A stretch of 64,000 nucleotides of DNA from an uncultured Prevotellaceae bacterium (GCA_900317835.1 ONIL01000011.1:1-64000), one strand, 5' to 3'; shown: positions 46,556 through 55,996, counted from the stretch's first letter. Made by a program: numbers and translations. Notes: generated by a model not told the origin, from the sequence alone.

Positions 46556-47305
46556 ATGGAAATTAAAGCTGTAAAAATGATTGACGGCGGTTTCATGAAC
46601 CAGCCGTTCGCCTTTGGTGGTGAGGAGGGAAAAGACAAGTTCGATGAGCAGATAATCTACCGCAGCAGCTTGCAGAACTTCCTTATCGACACTGGAGATG
46701 AGGTGATCTTGGTTGACACTGGCTTCCAGAATGACTACAAGGAGCCGGCCAAGAAATTGGGCGCTCCACTCTACATGGGTGAGAAGCATCATGACTACAT
46801 GGCCGCCCTTGAGGAGATGGGTTATCGCCCCGAGCAGGTGACCAAGATCCTGCTCACGCACAAGCATCCTGACCACTCGGCAGCGTTGCAGTATTTCCCC
46901 AATGCCAAGCTCTACATGTCACCTGAGGAGGCCGACGCCATGAAACTTGATGGTCCCAACGTGGTGCGCGCTACCTACCAGGACGGCCCCTATCACAATT
47001 TCCCGCAGGCTCAACGTGTCGCCGATGGTGTGTGGCTGATCGCTGCCAAAGGACACACCATAGGCAACAGCATTGTCATCGCCGAACACGATGGCCTGTA
47101 CTACATGATGCATGGCGACGTGACCTATTGTGACGCCGCACTGAAGGCCAACAAGTTGTCGATAGTGTTTGAGGACATCACGGCTGCGCGCGAGACCCTG
47201 GACCGCGTGCGCGAGTTCATCCAGGATAATCCCACGGTCTATCTCTCGACCCATTGTCCCGAGGGATATGAGAATCTGGAATTGAAGCGCGTGATGACCC
47301 TCTAA
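46556..47305 (+). CDS. Metallo-beta-lactamase-fold hydrolase (AHL-lactonase-like)
   Basis: 249 residues. The metal-binding HxHxDH motif is H102-K-H-P-D-H107 in LLTHKHPDHSA. Further ligands are probably the His in KGHTIGNS, the Asp in MHGDVTY and the His in STHCPEG. It is similar to the N-acyl-homoserine-lactonase branch, but such enzymes act on many esters and thioesters, so the substrate is open. No signal peptide. It lies 30 bases after the flippase. Confidence 0.85.
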   Translation: MEIKAVKMIDGGFMNQPFAFGGEEGKDKFDEQIIYRSSLQNFLIDTGDEVILVDTGFQNDYKEPAKKLGAPLYMGEKHHDYMAALEEMGYRPEQVTKILLTHKHPDHSAALQYFPNAKLYMSPEEADAMKLDGPNVVRATYQDGPYHNFPQAQRVADGVWLIAAKGHTIGNSIVIAEHDGLYYMMHGDVTYCDAALKANKLSIVFEDITAARETLDRVREFIQDNPTVYLSTHCPEGYENLELKRVMTL

Positions 47306-47337
47306 CGGCTCGGCAGGACACGTGTTGATGTGATAAG

Positions 47338-47393
47338 AGTGACCCGGTAACCTGACCGCATTGGGCGGCTGAGTTACCGGGTCACTATTTTCT
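47338..47393. terminator. Bidirectional terminator
   Basis: A perfect 14-base stem AGTGACCCGGTAAC / GTTACCGGGTCACT (47338-47351, 47373-47386) with ATTTTCTG on the plus-strand side, between the convergent hydrolase and OB-repeat genes. Confidence 0.85.
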
Positions 47394-47407
47394 GTTACTG
47401 TCGGTGG

Positions 47408-49894
47408 TTATTGAAATAGGATGAGGTCGATGACGTTATTGACGTCGGCAATGTTGACATCGCTGTCACCGTTCACGTCACCCTCGACAATTGCCTTGTA
47501 ATACCGGATAACCTCGATGGGCTGGAATTCCATTTCTCCGCGATAAAGGGCCAAGAAGCCGGCCACGGTCCAGTGGTCCAACTTGAGATAGTTACACGGG
47601 TCAAATACTGACAGGATGATGCTGATGATATAATTGACATCGGCAATGTTGATTTCGCCGTCTAGATTGACAGAATAGGGCTGATAGATGTAGTGATTGA
47701 TGGTGTCAATGGGAAATCTATTGTAAACTTTCATTTCCTCGGTTTCGTCACTAATTATGCCTTCCTCGTCATTTAATTCAGCATTCTCAAAGCCCAAGAA
47801 CCAGTGAACCATATCCATGGATACTTCCTCAATGGGCAAAATCACAGGCTCGACTGGGTCGGTTTCGCTGATTTTCTCCCACCCTGACAAGTTTGAGAGT
47901 TCGATCATGTTTTGATACTCGGTCCAGCTTGCTGCGCCAATAATGAGGTCCCCATTCTTGAACTGATTGCTGATGTTGCCGTACATCAAACCATAATTTT
48001 CACAGGAGTCCTTGATGTACAGATAGTTGCCATTCTGGTAAATCACAGTCAATGGGCAATCAAATCGAGCGACTTGCCCTTTGGGAACATCATACAAGTC
48101 TGTCAGGCAGCAGAGATCAATAATGGGCGTAGGTTGATTGATTGGCAACAATTGATAGATGCATTTACCATCTTGAAAATATGCTCCCACGATTCCGTAG
48201 ATGTCGTGTGGCCTGCTCAAATCAGGGGGGAGGATATACCCAAAGGTGTTTGCGTAGTATGGTGCCTCGTTACCATTTCCATCCATCAGCACATTCCTTG
48301 TCGGATCGATCATGACATTGCGCACCACGACGTAATGTGCCCAATGTTCCTCATCTATCTGGTCCAGTGTTATTTCCTCTGCGATAACATCGACGTGATT
48401 GATGGGGGCTTGGAAGTTGACAGGGTTGTTCAACTCGTAAACACATCTGTAAAATGTGACATTTCCACCAAATCCGGCAGGAATCACGTCACCTTGATGG
48501 TAGGTCTGTCCAGTATTGCCATATACCATGCCAAATCCGGTCTCGTCCTTAGCATACAGGTAATTGCCTTGTTGGTAAAGCACTGTTGCGTCATAGCCCA
48601 TTGTTACCGTGGGATTGGGATTCTCGGGGTCATTGCCAATGAATGGCAGATCACCAAAGCCGATGAGAGGGTCGGGTGTGGTGCGCTCGATTTTTACTGG
48701 TAGCACTTGGTAAACGGTGTTCTCGTTGCCATAAGAGCCGATGATGGCGGTTACATTAAATGTCCCTTCGAGGTTAGTGGGTGCTGAAACACACATTGAT
48801 CCGAAATAAACAGGACATTGCATGCCGTTCTCATCGGTGATGACATAGTTCCTGCCATCCACTTGGCTAATGGTTACATTCTCGAAGTAAACAAGGTGGG
48901 CGAACATGCTGTGTCCCACCATTGCAGGGGTGATGACTAAGGGCGCAACGGGAACATTCTCAACGGCGGGCTTGAATTCACGGGGATTGTAGAACTCAGG
49001 TTCACCGCTATATGTCGTTTTGGTCATGATGAAACCTGGAGGAATCACATCACCCGTTTTGTAGGTTTGGCCGGTTTCACCATAAATCAGGGCACATCCA
49101 GTCTCGTCCATGACATACAGGTAGCGGTTGCATTGAGCCAATACAATGACCCTGTGGATGAAGCAGATGAGGGTCCCATCTGGCGCTGATTTCGCTTTTT
49201 CAAGGCTGTTGTAAAAATCCTCATCATCAATGAACTCATAGGTGGCGCTGACCACTTCGCTCACCTCGCCCTCCTTGGCCGATATGGCTTTAACGGTTGT
49301 GGTCATGTTCACGATAAACGGGCTGTCATACACCGGTGAAGCCGTGGTGGGGTTAGCACCGTTGGTGGTGTAGTGAATTGTGGCATCAGTGGTGGGGCAG
49401 GTGATGCTCACCTCGACAGGGGCATAGTAGGTGCCCCCTGCTGGAGAGATGTGGGGTAATGACAAGCCGCCGCTTTCGATGGTGACAATAATCCTGGTAA
49501 AGCGCACCTGGTTTGTTGCTGCGGTGAAAGTGACACACTGGGCACAGCCTTCCCAAACCCCTATTTTTTCAGCATAGGAAAATGTGCCTGTATCTGTCAC
49601 GAGATTGCCTGGCCCATACTGGGCATCACCAATGGCAGTGCATTCAAATACAATTTTGATGATGTTGCCCACGTTGGAGCAGATGGTAAGGGTTTGTCCC
49701 TTGTAGAGGCGGTATTGGCTACCATTGGCGAGACCATGGGAAAAAGAGACTGTCACGCCTTCTTTCTCGATGATAAACGGGCTTTGGGTACCCACTTCGG
49801 GGGGCAAGTCGGTTGTGGCATCAAATACCACGTCTAGACCCCAGGCGTTGGAGGTCAACAAGCAAACGAATAACAGTGTTAAAAACTTCCTCAT
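47408..49894 (-). CDS. Secreted OB-repeat protein with a split dockerin
   Basis: 828 residues from the ATG at 49894 (signal peptide MRKFLTLLFVCLLTSNAWG). An N-terminal beta domain is followed by a chitobiase-C-terminal-like domain (TIHYTTNGANPTT) and three repeats of about 150 residues built on NYLYVKDETGFGL.YG...QTY..GDVIPAGF, which look like OB-fold modules. In the third repeat a dockerin-type EF-hand half (VNLDGEINIADVN) is inserted at about 47602-47690. The second half (DVNGDSDVNIADVN) is at the extreme C-terminus. The paralogue at 50348-52813 has neither. Function unknown. Confidence 0.8.
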   Translation of the reverse strand: MRKFLTLLFVCLLTSNAWGLDVVFDATTDLPPEVGTQSPFIIEKEGVTVSFSHGLANGSQYRLYKGQTLTICSNVGNIIKIVFECTAIGDAQYGPGNLVTDTGTFSYAEKIGVWEGCAQCVTFTAATNQVRFTRIIVTIESGGLSLPHISPAGGTYYAPVEVSITCPTTDATIHYTTNGANPTTASPVYDSPFIVNMTTTVKAISAKEGEVSEVVSATYEFIDDEDFYNSLEKAKSAPDGTLICFIHRVIVLAQCNRYLYVMDETGCALIYGETGQTYKTGDVIPPGFIMTKTTYSGEPEFYNPREFKPAVENVPVAPLVITPAMVGHSMFAHLVYFENVTISQVDGRNYVITDENGMQCPVYFGSMCVSAPTNLEGTFNVTAIIGSYGNENTVYQVLPVKIERTTPDPLIGFGDLPFIGNDPENPNPTVTMGYDATVLYQQGNYLYAKDETGFGMVYGNTGQTYHQGDVIPAGFGGNVTFYRCVYELNNPVNFQAPINHVDVIAEEITLDQIDEEHWAHYVVVRNVMIDPTRNVLMDGNGNEAPYYANTFGYILPPDLSRPHDIYGIVGAYFQDGKCIYQLLPINQPTPIIDLCCLTDLYDVPKGQVARFDCPLTVIYQNGNYLYIKDSCENYGLMYGNISNQFKNGDLIIGAASWTEYQNMIELSNLSGWEKISETDPVEPVILPIEEVSMDMVHWFLGFENAELNDEEGIISDETEEMKVYNRFPIDTINHYIYQPYSVNLDGEINIADVNYIISIILSVFDPCNYLKLDHWTVAGFLALYRGEMEFQPIEVIRYYKAIVEGDVNGDSDVNIADVNNVIDLILFQ

Positions 49895-50139
49895 TGTAGT
49901 TGATTTATAAAAGTGACGGAAAAAGAAACGTGCATGTTGATGGGGAGCGGCAATCCACAAGTGTAGCCACCATTGCCCCTGTTGCAATGACAGGATACAA
50001 TTATCCCCACGTCACAAGGGCCGGTTGACCAGGTGTCGTGGGGATGATGGCTTGCCACCGCACTGGGTTTCCCCTCATCAGTGAGAGGGAAAAACGGAAA
50101 ACATATTCCAGGGTTATATGACTGTTGGCGGAGTGTCAT
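49891..50139 (-). CDS. Small upstream reading frame, doubtful
   Basis: 82 codons from an ATG at 50139 preceded by GGAGG (50150-50146) at good spacing, ending in a TGA that overlaps the next gene's ATG (ATGA). The product has no family I recognise and unusual composition (many His, Cys and Pro). The same DNA folds into several strong hairpins, so this may be a structured leader rather than a gene. Confidence 0.25.
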   Translation of the reverse strand: MTLRQQSYNPGICFPFFPLTDEGKPSAVASHHPHDTWSTGPCDVGIIVSCHCNRGNGGYTCGLPLPINMHVSFSVTFINQLQ

Positions 50140-50206
50140 TGTTTACCTCCGCAGCCTTTTTAAGAGTGACATCATCGTTATTGGGGAGCCTGTAGGCTGA
50201 TTTTCA
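49895..50206 (-). other. Structured leader of about 310 bases
   Basis: The interval between the promoter at 50212-50243 and the gene start at 49894 holds several strong hairpins: ATCCCCACG/CGTGGGGAT (50003-50011, 50037-50045, extended by CAC/GTG after one mismatch), TCCCCTCA/TGAGAGGGA (50070-50077, 50082-50090), GCGGAG/CTCCGC (50128-50133, 50147-50152) and CATTGC/GCAATG (49971-49976, 49984-49989). I do not recognise a known RNA family. Confidence 0.5.
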
Positions 50207-50211
50207 CGGTG

Positions 50212-50243
50212 CAAAGATACAAAATCATCGGCAGGGCACCAAA
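50212..50243 (-). promoter_or_regulatory. Promoter of the split-dockerin gene
   Basis: On the minus strand TTTG (50243-50240), a 20-base spacer and TATCTTTG (50219-50212). Confidence 0.65.
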
Positions 50244-50275
50244 TTTATCACTAAAAAACTAAGTATAAGGGCGAT

Positions 50276-50316
50276 AAAAAATAGTTGGGGCAGTTCCACT
50301 GGTGGAACCGCCCCAA
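50276..50316 (-). terminator. Terminator of the 50348-52813 gene
   Basis: Arms TTGGGGC/GCCCCAA and, after one mismatch, GTTCCAC/GTGGAAC form a long stem. On the minus strand it is followed by a T-run (complement of 50276-50281). Confidence 0.85.
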
Positions 50317-50347
50317 ACTTGTTGTAGCGTAGGATAATGAAATGTGA

Positions 50348-52813
50348 TTACTTCATCACCTTAACGGCGTTGGTCGTGCCATCGGTGTAGGTGGTCACAA
50401 CGATGGTTGCACCGTTAGCCTGGGTCATTTCCTGACCGGCAAGGTTGAAGTAACGAACATTGGCAACGGTCTTGTTGCTCCAAACCTCATCGACGGCACC
50501 CTCACCGTGCTTAACGATGCGGATGGGATAGAGCTCGAGCTGACCCTTGTAGATGGTCAAGAAGCCGTCAACGTCATAGGTCTCACCAGGCTTCAGTTCG
50601 GGGATCACGATGTTCTCGTCATTGGTGAACTTGTGGAACACGATCATGTTGCCCGTCTCGTCGGCCATCATGTAGGTGTTTGCAGCCTCTGCAGCAGCCA
50701 GGGTGACACCCTCGAAGCGCAGGTACCAGTGAATCATATCCTGGGAAACCTCCTCGATGGGCATCATCTCGGGCTCAACCTTATTGCCGTGACCGGCCTT
50801 AACGAAGGTGTCACTAACGGGAACAATCTGCTTTGCGCCCTGATATTCACTCCAGGTTGCAACAGCGTCGTTGATGAAGTCGCCATTGACAAACTCGGTG
50901 TAAGCTACACTACCATAAGACAGGCTGAAGTTACCGTCAACATCCTGTACATACAGGTTGGGACCATACTGGTAGATGGTGGTCAACGGTGTGGTAAAGT
51001 GTCCCTGTTGACCCTGGTTGAGGTCGTACAACTCAGGAATGTTAGCCACGTCAATGGGAGTGGGATCGGGATCATCACCCTCATCAAACCACAGAGGCAA
51101 TACCTGATAAGCGTTATAAACGCCAACTACACCATAAACATCGTGTGCAACCGTCAGGTCGGCAGGCAGAGTAGCTTGGAATGTGTTGTTATACATTTCG
51201 CAAGTGTTGCCATTGGCATCGGTGATCTGTGTGCCAGTTGCGTTAATCATGACGTTCTTGAGTACAACGAAGTGAGCCCAGTGTGCATGATCAACTTGCG
51301 AGGCGTTGATCTGCTCGGGAGTCGGCTTCACGTTCTTGATAGCAGCCTGGAAACCTGCAAGGGGTGCAGCCAGCTCGGGCTCGCCCTTATAGGTGGTCTT
51401 CTTGCCACTGTAACCAGCGGGAATCACATCACCATGCTTGTAGGTCTGACCCAAGTCGCCGTATGCCAAACCGAAACCAGTCTCATCCATGGCATACAGG
51501 TAACGACCGTGCTGACCAATGATGGTCGTCTCGTAGGCAAAGGTAACCTCGGTGTCATCGGGGGTGTCAAACATGGTGCCCCAGCCGAATTCACCACCAC
51601 CGTCCTTCTTCAAATAAGTGGGCAGCAACTGGTAAACTGTGTTTTCATTACCATAGGAACCAACCATGCCTATCACATCAAAGGTGCCATTGAGGTCGCT
51701 GGGAGCGTTGACGCCCATCGAGCCGAAGTAGACAGCACAGGTGTTGCCGTTGGCATCAGTCAATACATAGTTGCGATCATCAACCTTGTTGATGGTGACA
51801 CCGTTCATGGCTACATAGTGAGCAAACATGGCATGACCCACCTGGTTGGCCGTGATGGTCTCAGGATTGATGGGGTTGTTGCCAGATGCGGGCTGGAAGC
51901 CGCTGATGACCTGCAATTCAGGCTCACCGGCATAGGTGGTCTTCTTGCCAGCGAAACCAGCGGGGATGACGTCACCGTTGACATAGGTCTGGTTGGTCTT
52001 GCCATAGAATAAAGCATAACCGCTGTTGTCCTTAACGTACAGGTAGTTGTTGTGCTGAGCAAGCACGTTGACAGGATTGTTAAACACTACCACAGCATCG
52101 TTGGATGCGTTCTGGAAGCCGGCGATGTTGTTCACGGGAGTTGCGGTAGCAAACTCATAGGTTGCGCTAACCACGTCACTCACCTCACCGTCCTTGGCCG
52201 AAATGGCCTTAACGGTGGCGTTGCTGCTCAAGGTGAAAGGAGCAGTGAACTGGGTCGAGCTGGTGGTGGGGGTGCTGCCGTTGGTGGTGTAGTAAATCTT
52301 GGCACCCGAGGTAGCACAGGTCATGTTCACCTCGATGGGGCCGTAGTAGGTGCCGCTTGCAGGAGTGATGCTGGGAGCACCGAGGCTTGCGTTACCGACG
52401 GTCACGACAATCTTGGTGCAGCGAACCTGGTTGGTAGCGGCTGTAAAGACGATTTGTGCATCAGCACCAGTCCAGGTACCGATCTTTCCCGAGTAAGCAT
52501 AGCTGCCGGTGCTGGCAGTGAAGCAACCGGGACCATACTGTGCCTCACCTTCGGCAGTGCACTCAAACACTACCTGGTTGATTGCGCCAATCGACGAGGT
52601 GATCGTGGCAGTCTGGCTCTTGTAGATGCGATACTGGGTATCGTTGGCCAAGCCGTTGGACACTTCAATCTTGATGCCATCCTTCACAATTTCGAAGGCT
52701 TGGGCAGTGCCAGGGCTGTTGCCGTTGTCAACACCAGCTACAAACGTGATGTCGACTGCCCATGCGGCGCTAGCCAACATACACAAGGTTAATAACGTAA
52801 AGAATTTCCTCAT
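50348..52813 (-). CDS. Secreted OB-repeat protein with T9SS-like C-terminus
   Basis: 821 residues from the ATG at 52813 (signal peptide MRKFFTLLTLCMLASAAWA). It is a clear paralogue of the 47408-49894 product: the same N-terminal beta domain, chitobiase-C-terminal-like domain (KIYYTTNGSTPTT) and three OB-like repeats. It ends instead in a short motif (VRYFNLAGQEMTQANG, then VVTTYTDGTTNAVKVMK) that resembles T9SS type A sorting tails in this group. It is probably delivered to the surface. The ligand is unknown. Confidence 0.8.
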   Translation of the reverse strand: MRKFFTLLTLCMLASAAWAVDITFVAGVDNGNSPGTAQAFEIVKDGIKIEVSNGLANDTQYRIYKSQTATITSSIGAINQVVFECTAEGEAQYGPGCFTASTGSYAYSGKIGTWTGADAQIVFTAATNQVRCTKIVVTVGNASLGAPSITPASGTYYGPIEVNMTCATSGAKIYYTTNGSTPTTSSTQFTAPFTLSSNATVKAISAKDGEVSDVVSATYEFATATPVNNIAGFQNASNDAVVVFNNPVNVLAQHNNYLYVKDNSGYALFYGKTNQTYVNGDVIPAGFAGKKTTYAGEPELQVISGFQPASGNNPINPETITANQVGHAMFAHYVAMNGVTINKVDDRNYVLTDANGNTCAVYFGSMGVNAPSDLNGTFDVIGMVGSYGNENTVYQLLPTYLKKDGGGEFGWGTMFDTPDDTEVTFAYETTIIGQHGRYLYAMDETGFGLAYGDLGQTYKHGDVIPAGYSGKKTTYKGEPELAAPLAGFQAAIKNVKPTPEQINASQVDHAHWAHFVVLKNVMINATGTQITDANGNTCEMYNNTFQATLPADLTVAHDVYGVVGVYNAYQVLPLWFDEGDDPDPTPIDVANIPELYDLNQGQQGHFTTPLTTIYQYGPNLYVQDVDGNFSLSYGSVAYTEFVNGDFINDAVATWSEYQGAKQIVPVSDTFVKAGHGNKVEPEMMPIEEVSQDMIHWYLRFEGVTLAAAEAANTYMMADETGNMIVFHKFTNDENIVIPELKPGETYDVDGFLTIYKGQLELYPIRIVKHGEGAVDEVWSNKTVANVRYFNLAGQEMTQANGATIVVTTYTDGTTNAVKVMK

Positions 52814-52872
52814 TGCAATGAAAGTGATTAATTGGTTAATAATGCTGAATTCACATAGTTTGTTTAATTGGG

Positions 52873-52880
52873 CAAAGGTA
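52873..52880 (-). promoter_or_regulatory. -7 element for the 50348-52813 gene
   Basis: TACCTTTG on the minus strand, giving a leader of about 55 bases. No clear -33 element. Confidence 0.5.
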
Positions 52881-52940
52881 ATACTATTTCCCCATTCGGG
52901 TGCACGGGGAGATGTTAAATTTTTCATAATTGCATGACGA

Positions 52941-52985
52941 GCAACAAAAAATATTCTTTTTTCAAAAAAATGGCTTTTTTGTTGC
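52941..52985. repeat. 11-base inverted repeat between divergent secreted-protein genes
   Basis: GCAACAAAAAA (52941-52951) and TTTTTTGTTGC (52975-52985) are perfect reverse complements, 23 bases apart, and the right arm overlaps the -33 region of the plus-strand promoter. Confidence 0.6.
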
Positions 52986-53006
52986 GACCATGTGGTGAAA
53001 TGTTAA

Positions 53007-53014
53007 TAACTTTG
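53007..53014 (+). promoter_or_regulatory. -7 element for the second CotH-dockerin gene
   Basis: TAACTTTG with a TTG at 52982-52984 (22-base spacer), about 28 bases before the ATG at 53043. Confidence 0.5.
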
Positions 53015-53042
53015 CAGTTCCGATTAGCTCGAAAAGTTATTA

Positions 53043-54776
53043 ATGTGTAGGAGTGTGAAACGTTTTTTATCAGTAATCTTGACATTGTGGGTCATGAGTG
53101 CCGCATGGGGGCAAGGTTTGTACATCGGCGGTCACAAAGCCGTTAGGGACATCTTGTACTACAGGTGGTTGTGCAGCATCCCCAAGGAATACTTCGGCAC
53201 CGACTGGACGACACAGTTGGTCATGGACAGCACATGCACCAGGATTCAGTTTAACGGCGTGACCATAGCCAATGGCGATACCGTGACCTTCGACTCCATT
53301 GCCGGTGGCAAGGAGTATCCGTTCTCGGTGATGTACAATGGCGCCATCCTGAATGGAAAAATCACTTTCACATGGCTCCCGATCATGGAGCTTAATGGCT
53401 CGTTCAGCACTGAGTATTCCAATGGCACCATCTCTCTCAATACCCCCGACAGCTTGACCCGTGAAGACGACATGGTCGCCAAGCTCAAGTGGCGTGGAGG
53501 CATCACCAACGGCGCAGGCCGCGCCAAGCGCAACTATAGCATCAAGTTTCTTGACGAGAACGGTGACAAGATGGACCGCAGGCTGCTGGGCCTGCGCAAG
53601 GACAACCACTGGAAACTGGACGCGGGGCAGGTGGACCTGCTGCGCGTGCGCAACCGCGTGTGCACCGACCTGTGGCTGGATATGTCCGTCAAGCCATGGT
53701 ATGCCGATCTTGAGCCTAAAATGGTGAACGGTTCCCGTGGCAAGACCGTCGAACTGATCCTCAACCAGCGCTATCATGGCATCTTCCACTTGATTGAGCC
53801 TGTTGACCGCAAGCAACTCAAGCTGGTCAAGCATGATACCATCAACAACGAGTTCCATGGCCAGTTGTGGTACAACAAGTACTGGAACCGCACTGGAACG
53901 ATGGGCCTGCCGGTGCCCTATAGCAACTACCGCGAGCAGTGGGACAGCTTATTTGTCGAGTATCCCGATTTTGAGGAGGTTTGCCCCACCGACTGGTCCA
54001 CTTTGGCTAATGGGGTCCACTTTGCCTTCAACACCAGCATCAACCGCGATTGGGTAGCCTTTGAAGACTCCCTGGGCTATTATTTTGACCTGCCTGTCAT
54101 GATGGATTACCTGATTTTTATCGTGACACTTGGGGCCGTGGATAACGAGTCCAAGAACGTTTTCTACAGTTGCTATGACAAGACGATTGATCCGCGGTTG
54201 CTCATGACGCCATGGGATCTGGACTTGACCGTAGGCCAGAAACTGCCCACATGGGACGATTCCAAGGTGGCTCCTGACCGTTACATCACCTGGATTTCGC
54301 ATGTGCCCATGTACAACATGTATTTCAATTCCAGGTATTTCTATAAGAAGATCAGAAAGCGTTACTGGCAGTTGCGCAAGACCTATCTCGACACCGACAG
54401 CCTGGTCGATCGCTTCAGACGCGTGGTGGATGAACTGGAAGCCTGTGGCGCGGCGGCACGTGAAGAGCAGCGCTGGTCCAAAACCATTGACATCTACGGC
54501 CAAACGCTTGACCTGAGCAAGGAAATGGAAAAGGTGGAGAAATGGATTCGTGACCGCATGGCCTATATCGATATGGATATCTTCCCCTATATCGAGCCGT
54601 TATTTGGCGATGTCAATGATGACGGCGAGGTCAACATTGTCGATGCCAATGCCGTGATCGCCGTGATCAGCGGCAACACTGTCGACGAGGAAATCACCGC
54701 TCGTGCCGACCTGAACAGTGACGGCGAGGTCAATATTACCGACCTCAACACCGTTATTGGTGTCATCCTCAAGTGA
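53043..54776 (+). CDS. CotH-like secreted protein with dockerin tail (second copy)
   Basis: 577 residues. The signal peptide is MCRSVKRFLSVILTLWVMSA. A CotH-type domain covers about residues 135-490, with AKRNYSIKFLDENG, HGIFHLIEPVDRKQL and the WDxD motif in MTPWDLDLTVGQ. The dockerin-like tail has two halves (DVNDDGEVNIVDAN and DLNSDGEVNITDLN). It shares architecture with the 36400-37875 product but is not a recent duplicate. Substrate unknown. recA follows 53 bases later. Confidence 0.82.
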   Translation: MCRSVKRFLSVILTLWVMSAAWGQGLYIGGHKAVRDILYYRWLCSIPKEYFGTDWTTQLVMDSTCTRIQFNGVTIANGDTVTFDSIAGGKEYPFSVMYNGAILNGKITFTWLPIMELNGSFSTEYSNGTISLNTPDSLTREDDMVAKLKWRGGITNGAGRAKRNYSIKFLDENGDKMDRRLLGLRKDNHWKLDAGQVDLLRVRNRVCTDLWLDMSVKPWYADLEPKMVNGSRGKTVELILNQRYHGIFHLIEPVDRKQLKLVKHDTINNEFHGQLWYNKYWNRTGTMGLPVPYSNYREQWDSLFVEYPDFEEVCPTDWSTLANGVHFAFNTSINRDWVAFEDSLGYYFDLPVMMDYLIFIVTLGAVDNESKNVFYSCYDKTIDPRLLMTPWDLDLTVGQKLPTWDDSKVAPDRYITWISHVPMYNMYFNSRYFYKKIRKRYWQLRKTYLDTDSLVDRFRRVVDELEACGAAAREEQRWSKTIDIYGQTLDLSKEMEKVEKWIRDRMAYIDMDIFPYIEPLFGDVNDDGEVNIVDANAVIAVISGNTVDEEITARADLNSDGEVNITDLNTVIGVILK

Positions 54777-54829
54777 TGGCGTGATGCCTCCAGTAGAGCA
54801 TATAACTAAATAACAATACTAAATTTTTT

Positions 54830-55876
54830 ATGGCAGAAGAAATCATGAACCAAGAGGAGATGAACAACCAGCCGCAGCGCAAGGAGGTTTCTCCCGAGAA
54901 ACTCAAGGCCCTGCAGGTGGCTATGGACAAGATAGGCAAGACCTTCGGCAGCGGGTCGATCATGAAGTTGGGCGACGACCACATCGAGGACATCGAGGTC
55001 ATCCCCACGGGCTCCATCGGCCTGGACAACGCGCTGGGCGTGGGCGGTTATCCCCGTGGCCGCATCATCGAGATCTACGGCCCCGAGTCATCGGGCAAGA
55101 CCACCCTGGCCATCCATGCCATTGCCGAGGCGCAAAAGATGGGTGGCATCGCCGCCATCATCGATGCCGAGCATGCCTTCGACCGCTTCTACGCCGAGTC
55201 GCTGGGTGTTGACGTGAACAACCTGTGGATCAGCCAGCCCGACAACGGCGAGCAGGCCCTTGAGATTGCCGACCAGCTCATCCGCAGCAGCGCCATCGAC
55301 ATCATCGTCATCGACAGCGTCGCAGCACTCACGCCCAAGGCCGAGATCGAGGGCGAGATGGGCGAGAGCAAGATGGGTCTCCAGGCCCGCCTGATGAGCC
55401 AGGCCCTCAGGAAGTTGACCGCTACCATCAGCCGCACCAACACGTGCTGCATCTTCATCAACCAGTTGCGCGAGAAGTTGGGGGTGATGTTCGGCAACCC
55501 CGAGACCACCACTGGCGGCAACGCCTTGAAGTTCTACAGCAGCGTGCGCCTCGACATCCGCCGCATTGGCCAGATCAAGGACGGCGACCAGGTCACTGGC
55601 AGCCTCACCAGGGTAAAAGTGGTCAAGAACAAGGTGGCGCCTCCCTTCCGCAAGACCGAGTTCGAAATCCGCTTCGGCGAGGGCATCAGCAAGGCCGGCG
55701 AAATCATCGACCTGGGTGTCGAGTTCGGCATCGTCAAGAAGAGCGGGGCATGGTTCTCCTATGAGGGCACCAAGCTGGGCCAGGGCCGTGACGCCGCCAA
55801 GCAGATGGTCCTCGACAACCCCGAACTCGCCGACGAGCTCGAGGCCAAGATCAAGGAGGCCATGAAAGCCAAATAA
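54830..55876 (+). CDS. recA: RecA recombinase
   Basis: 348 residues. Walker A is [10 protein letters not shown] (about residues 84-93), Walker B region is [20 protein letters not shown], and the L2-region sequence [30 protein letters not shown] is intact in segments. It performs strand exchange and activates the SOS response. No LexA-like box is evident upstream. Confidence 0.98.
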   Translation: MAEEIMNQEEMNNQPQRKEVSPEKLKALQVAMDKIGKTFGSGSIMKLGDDHIEDIEVIPTGSIGLDNALGVGGYPRGRIIEIYGPESSGKTTLAIHAIAEAQKMGGIAAIIDAEHAFDRFYAESLGVDVNNLWISQPDNGEQALEIADQLIRSSAIDIIVIDSVAALTPKAEIEGEMGESKMGLQARLMSQALRKLTATISRTNTCCIFINQLREKLGVMFGNPETTTGGNALKFYSSVRLDIRRIGQIKDGDQVTGSLTRVKVVKNKVAPPFRKTEFEIRFGEGISKAGEIIDLGVEFGIVKKSGAWFSYEGTKLGQGRDAAKQMVLDNPELADELEAKIKEAMKAK

Positions 55877-55897
55877 ACTCCCAAGAAGGAATAAACT

Positions 55898-55971
55898 AAC
55901 TACGAATTACACGAATTAAACGGAGGCTCCACAGCGGATGCCCATTCGTTTAATTCGTGTAATTTGTAGTT
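55898..55971. repeat. REP-like palindromic element, copy 1
   Basis: The 25-base arms (55898-55922 and 55947-55971) match at 24 positions around a 24-base loop containing CTCCACAGCGGAT. The core arm is AATTACACGAATTAAACG. A second copy in inverted orientation is at 58547-58608. Confidence 0.85.
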
Positions 55972-55996
55972 GATAAAAGTCCGAATTCTTAGTTTT

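Noticed and set aside
50067..50081. Hammerhead-ribozyme-like core on the minus strand (CTGATGA followed by GAAAC).
   Set aside because: Only GGG separates the two conserved boxes, so stem II is missing, and no matching helices I and III are visible. The bases are better explained by the TCCCCTCA/TGAGAGGGA hairpin.
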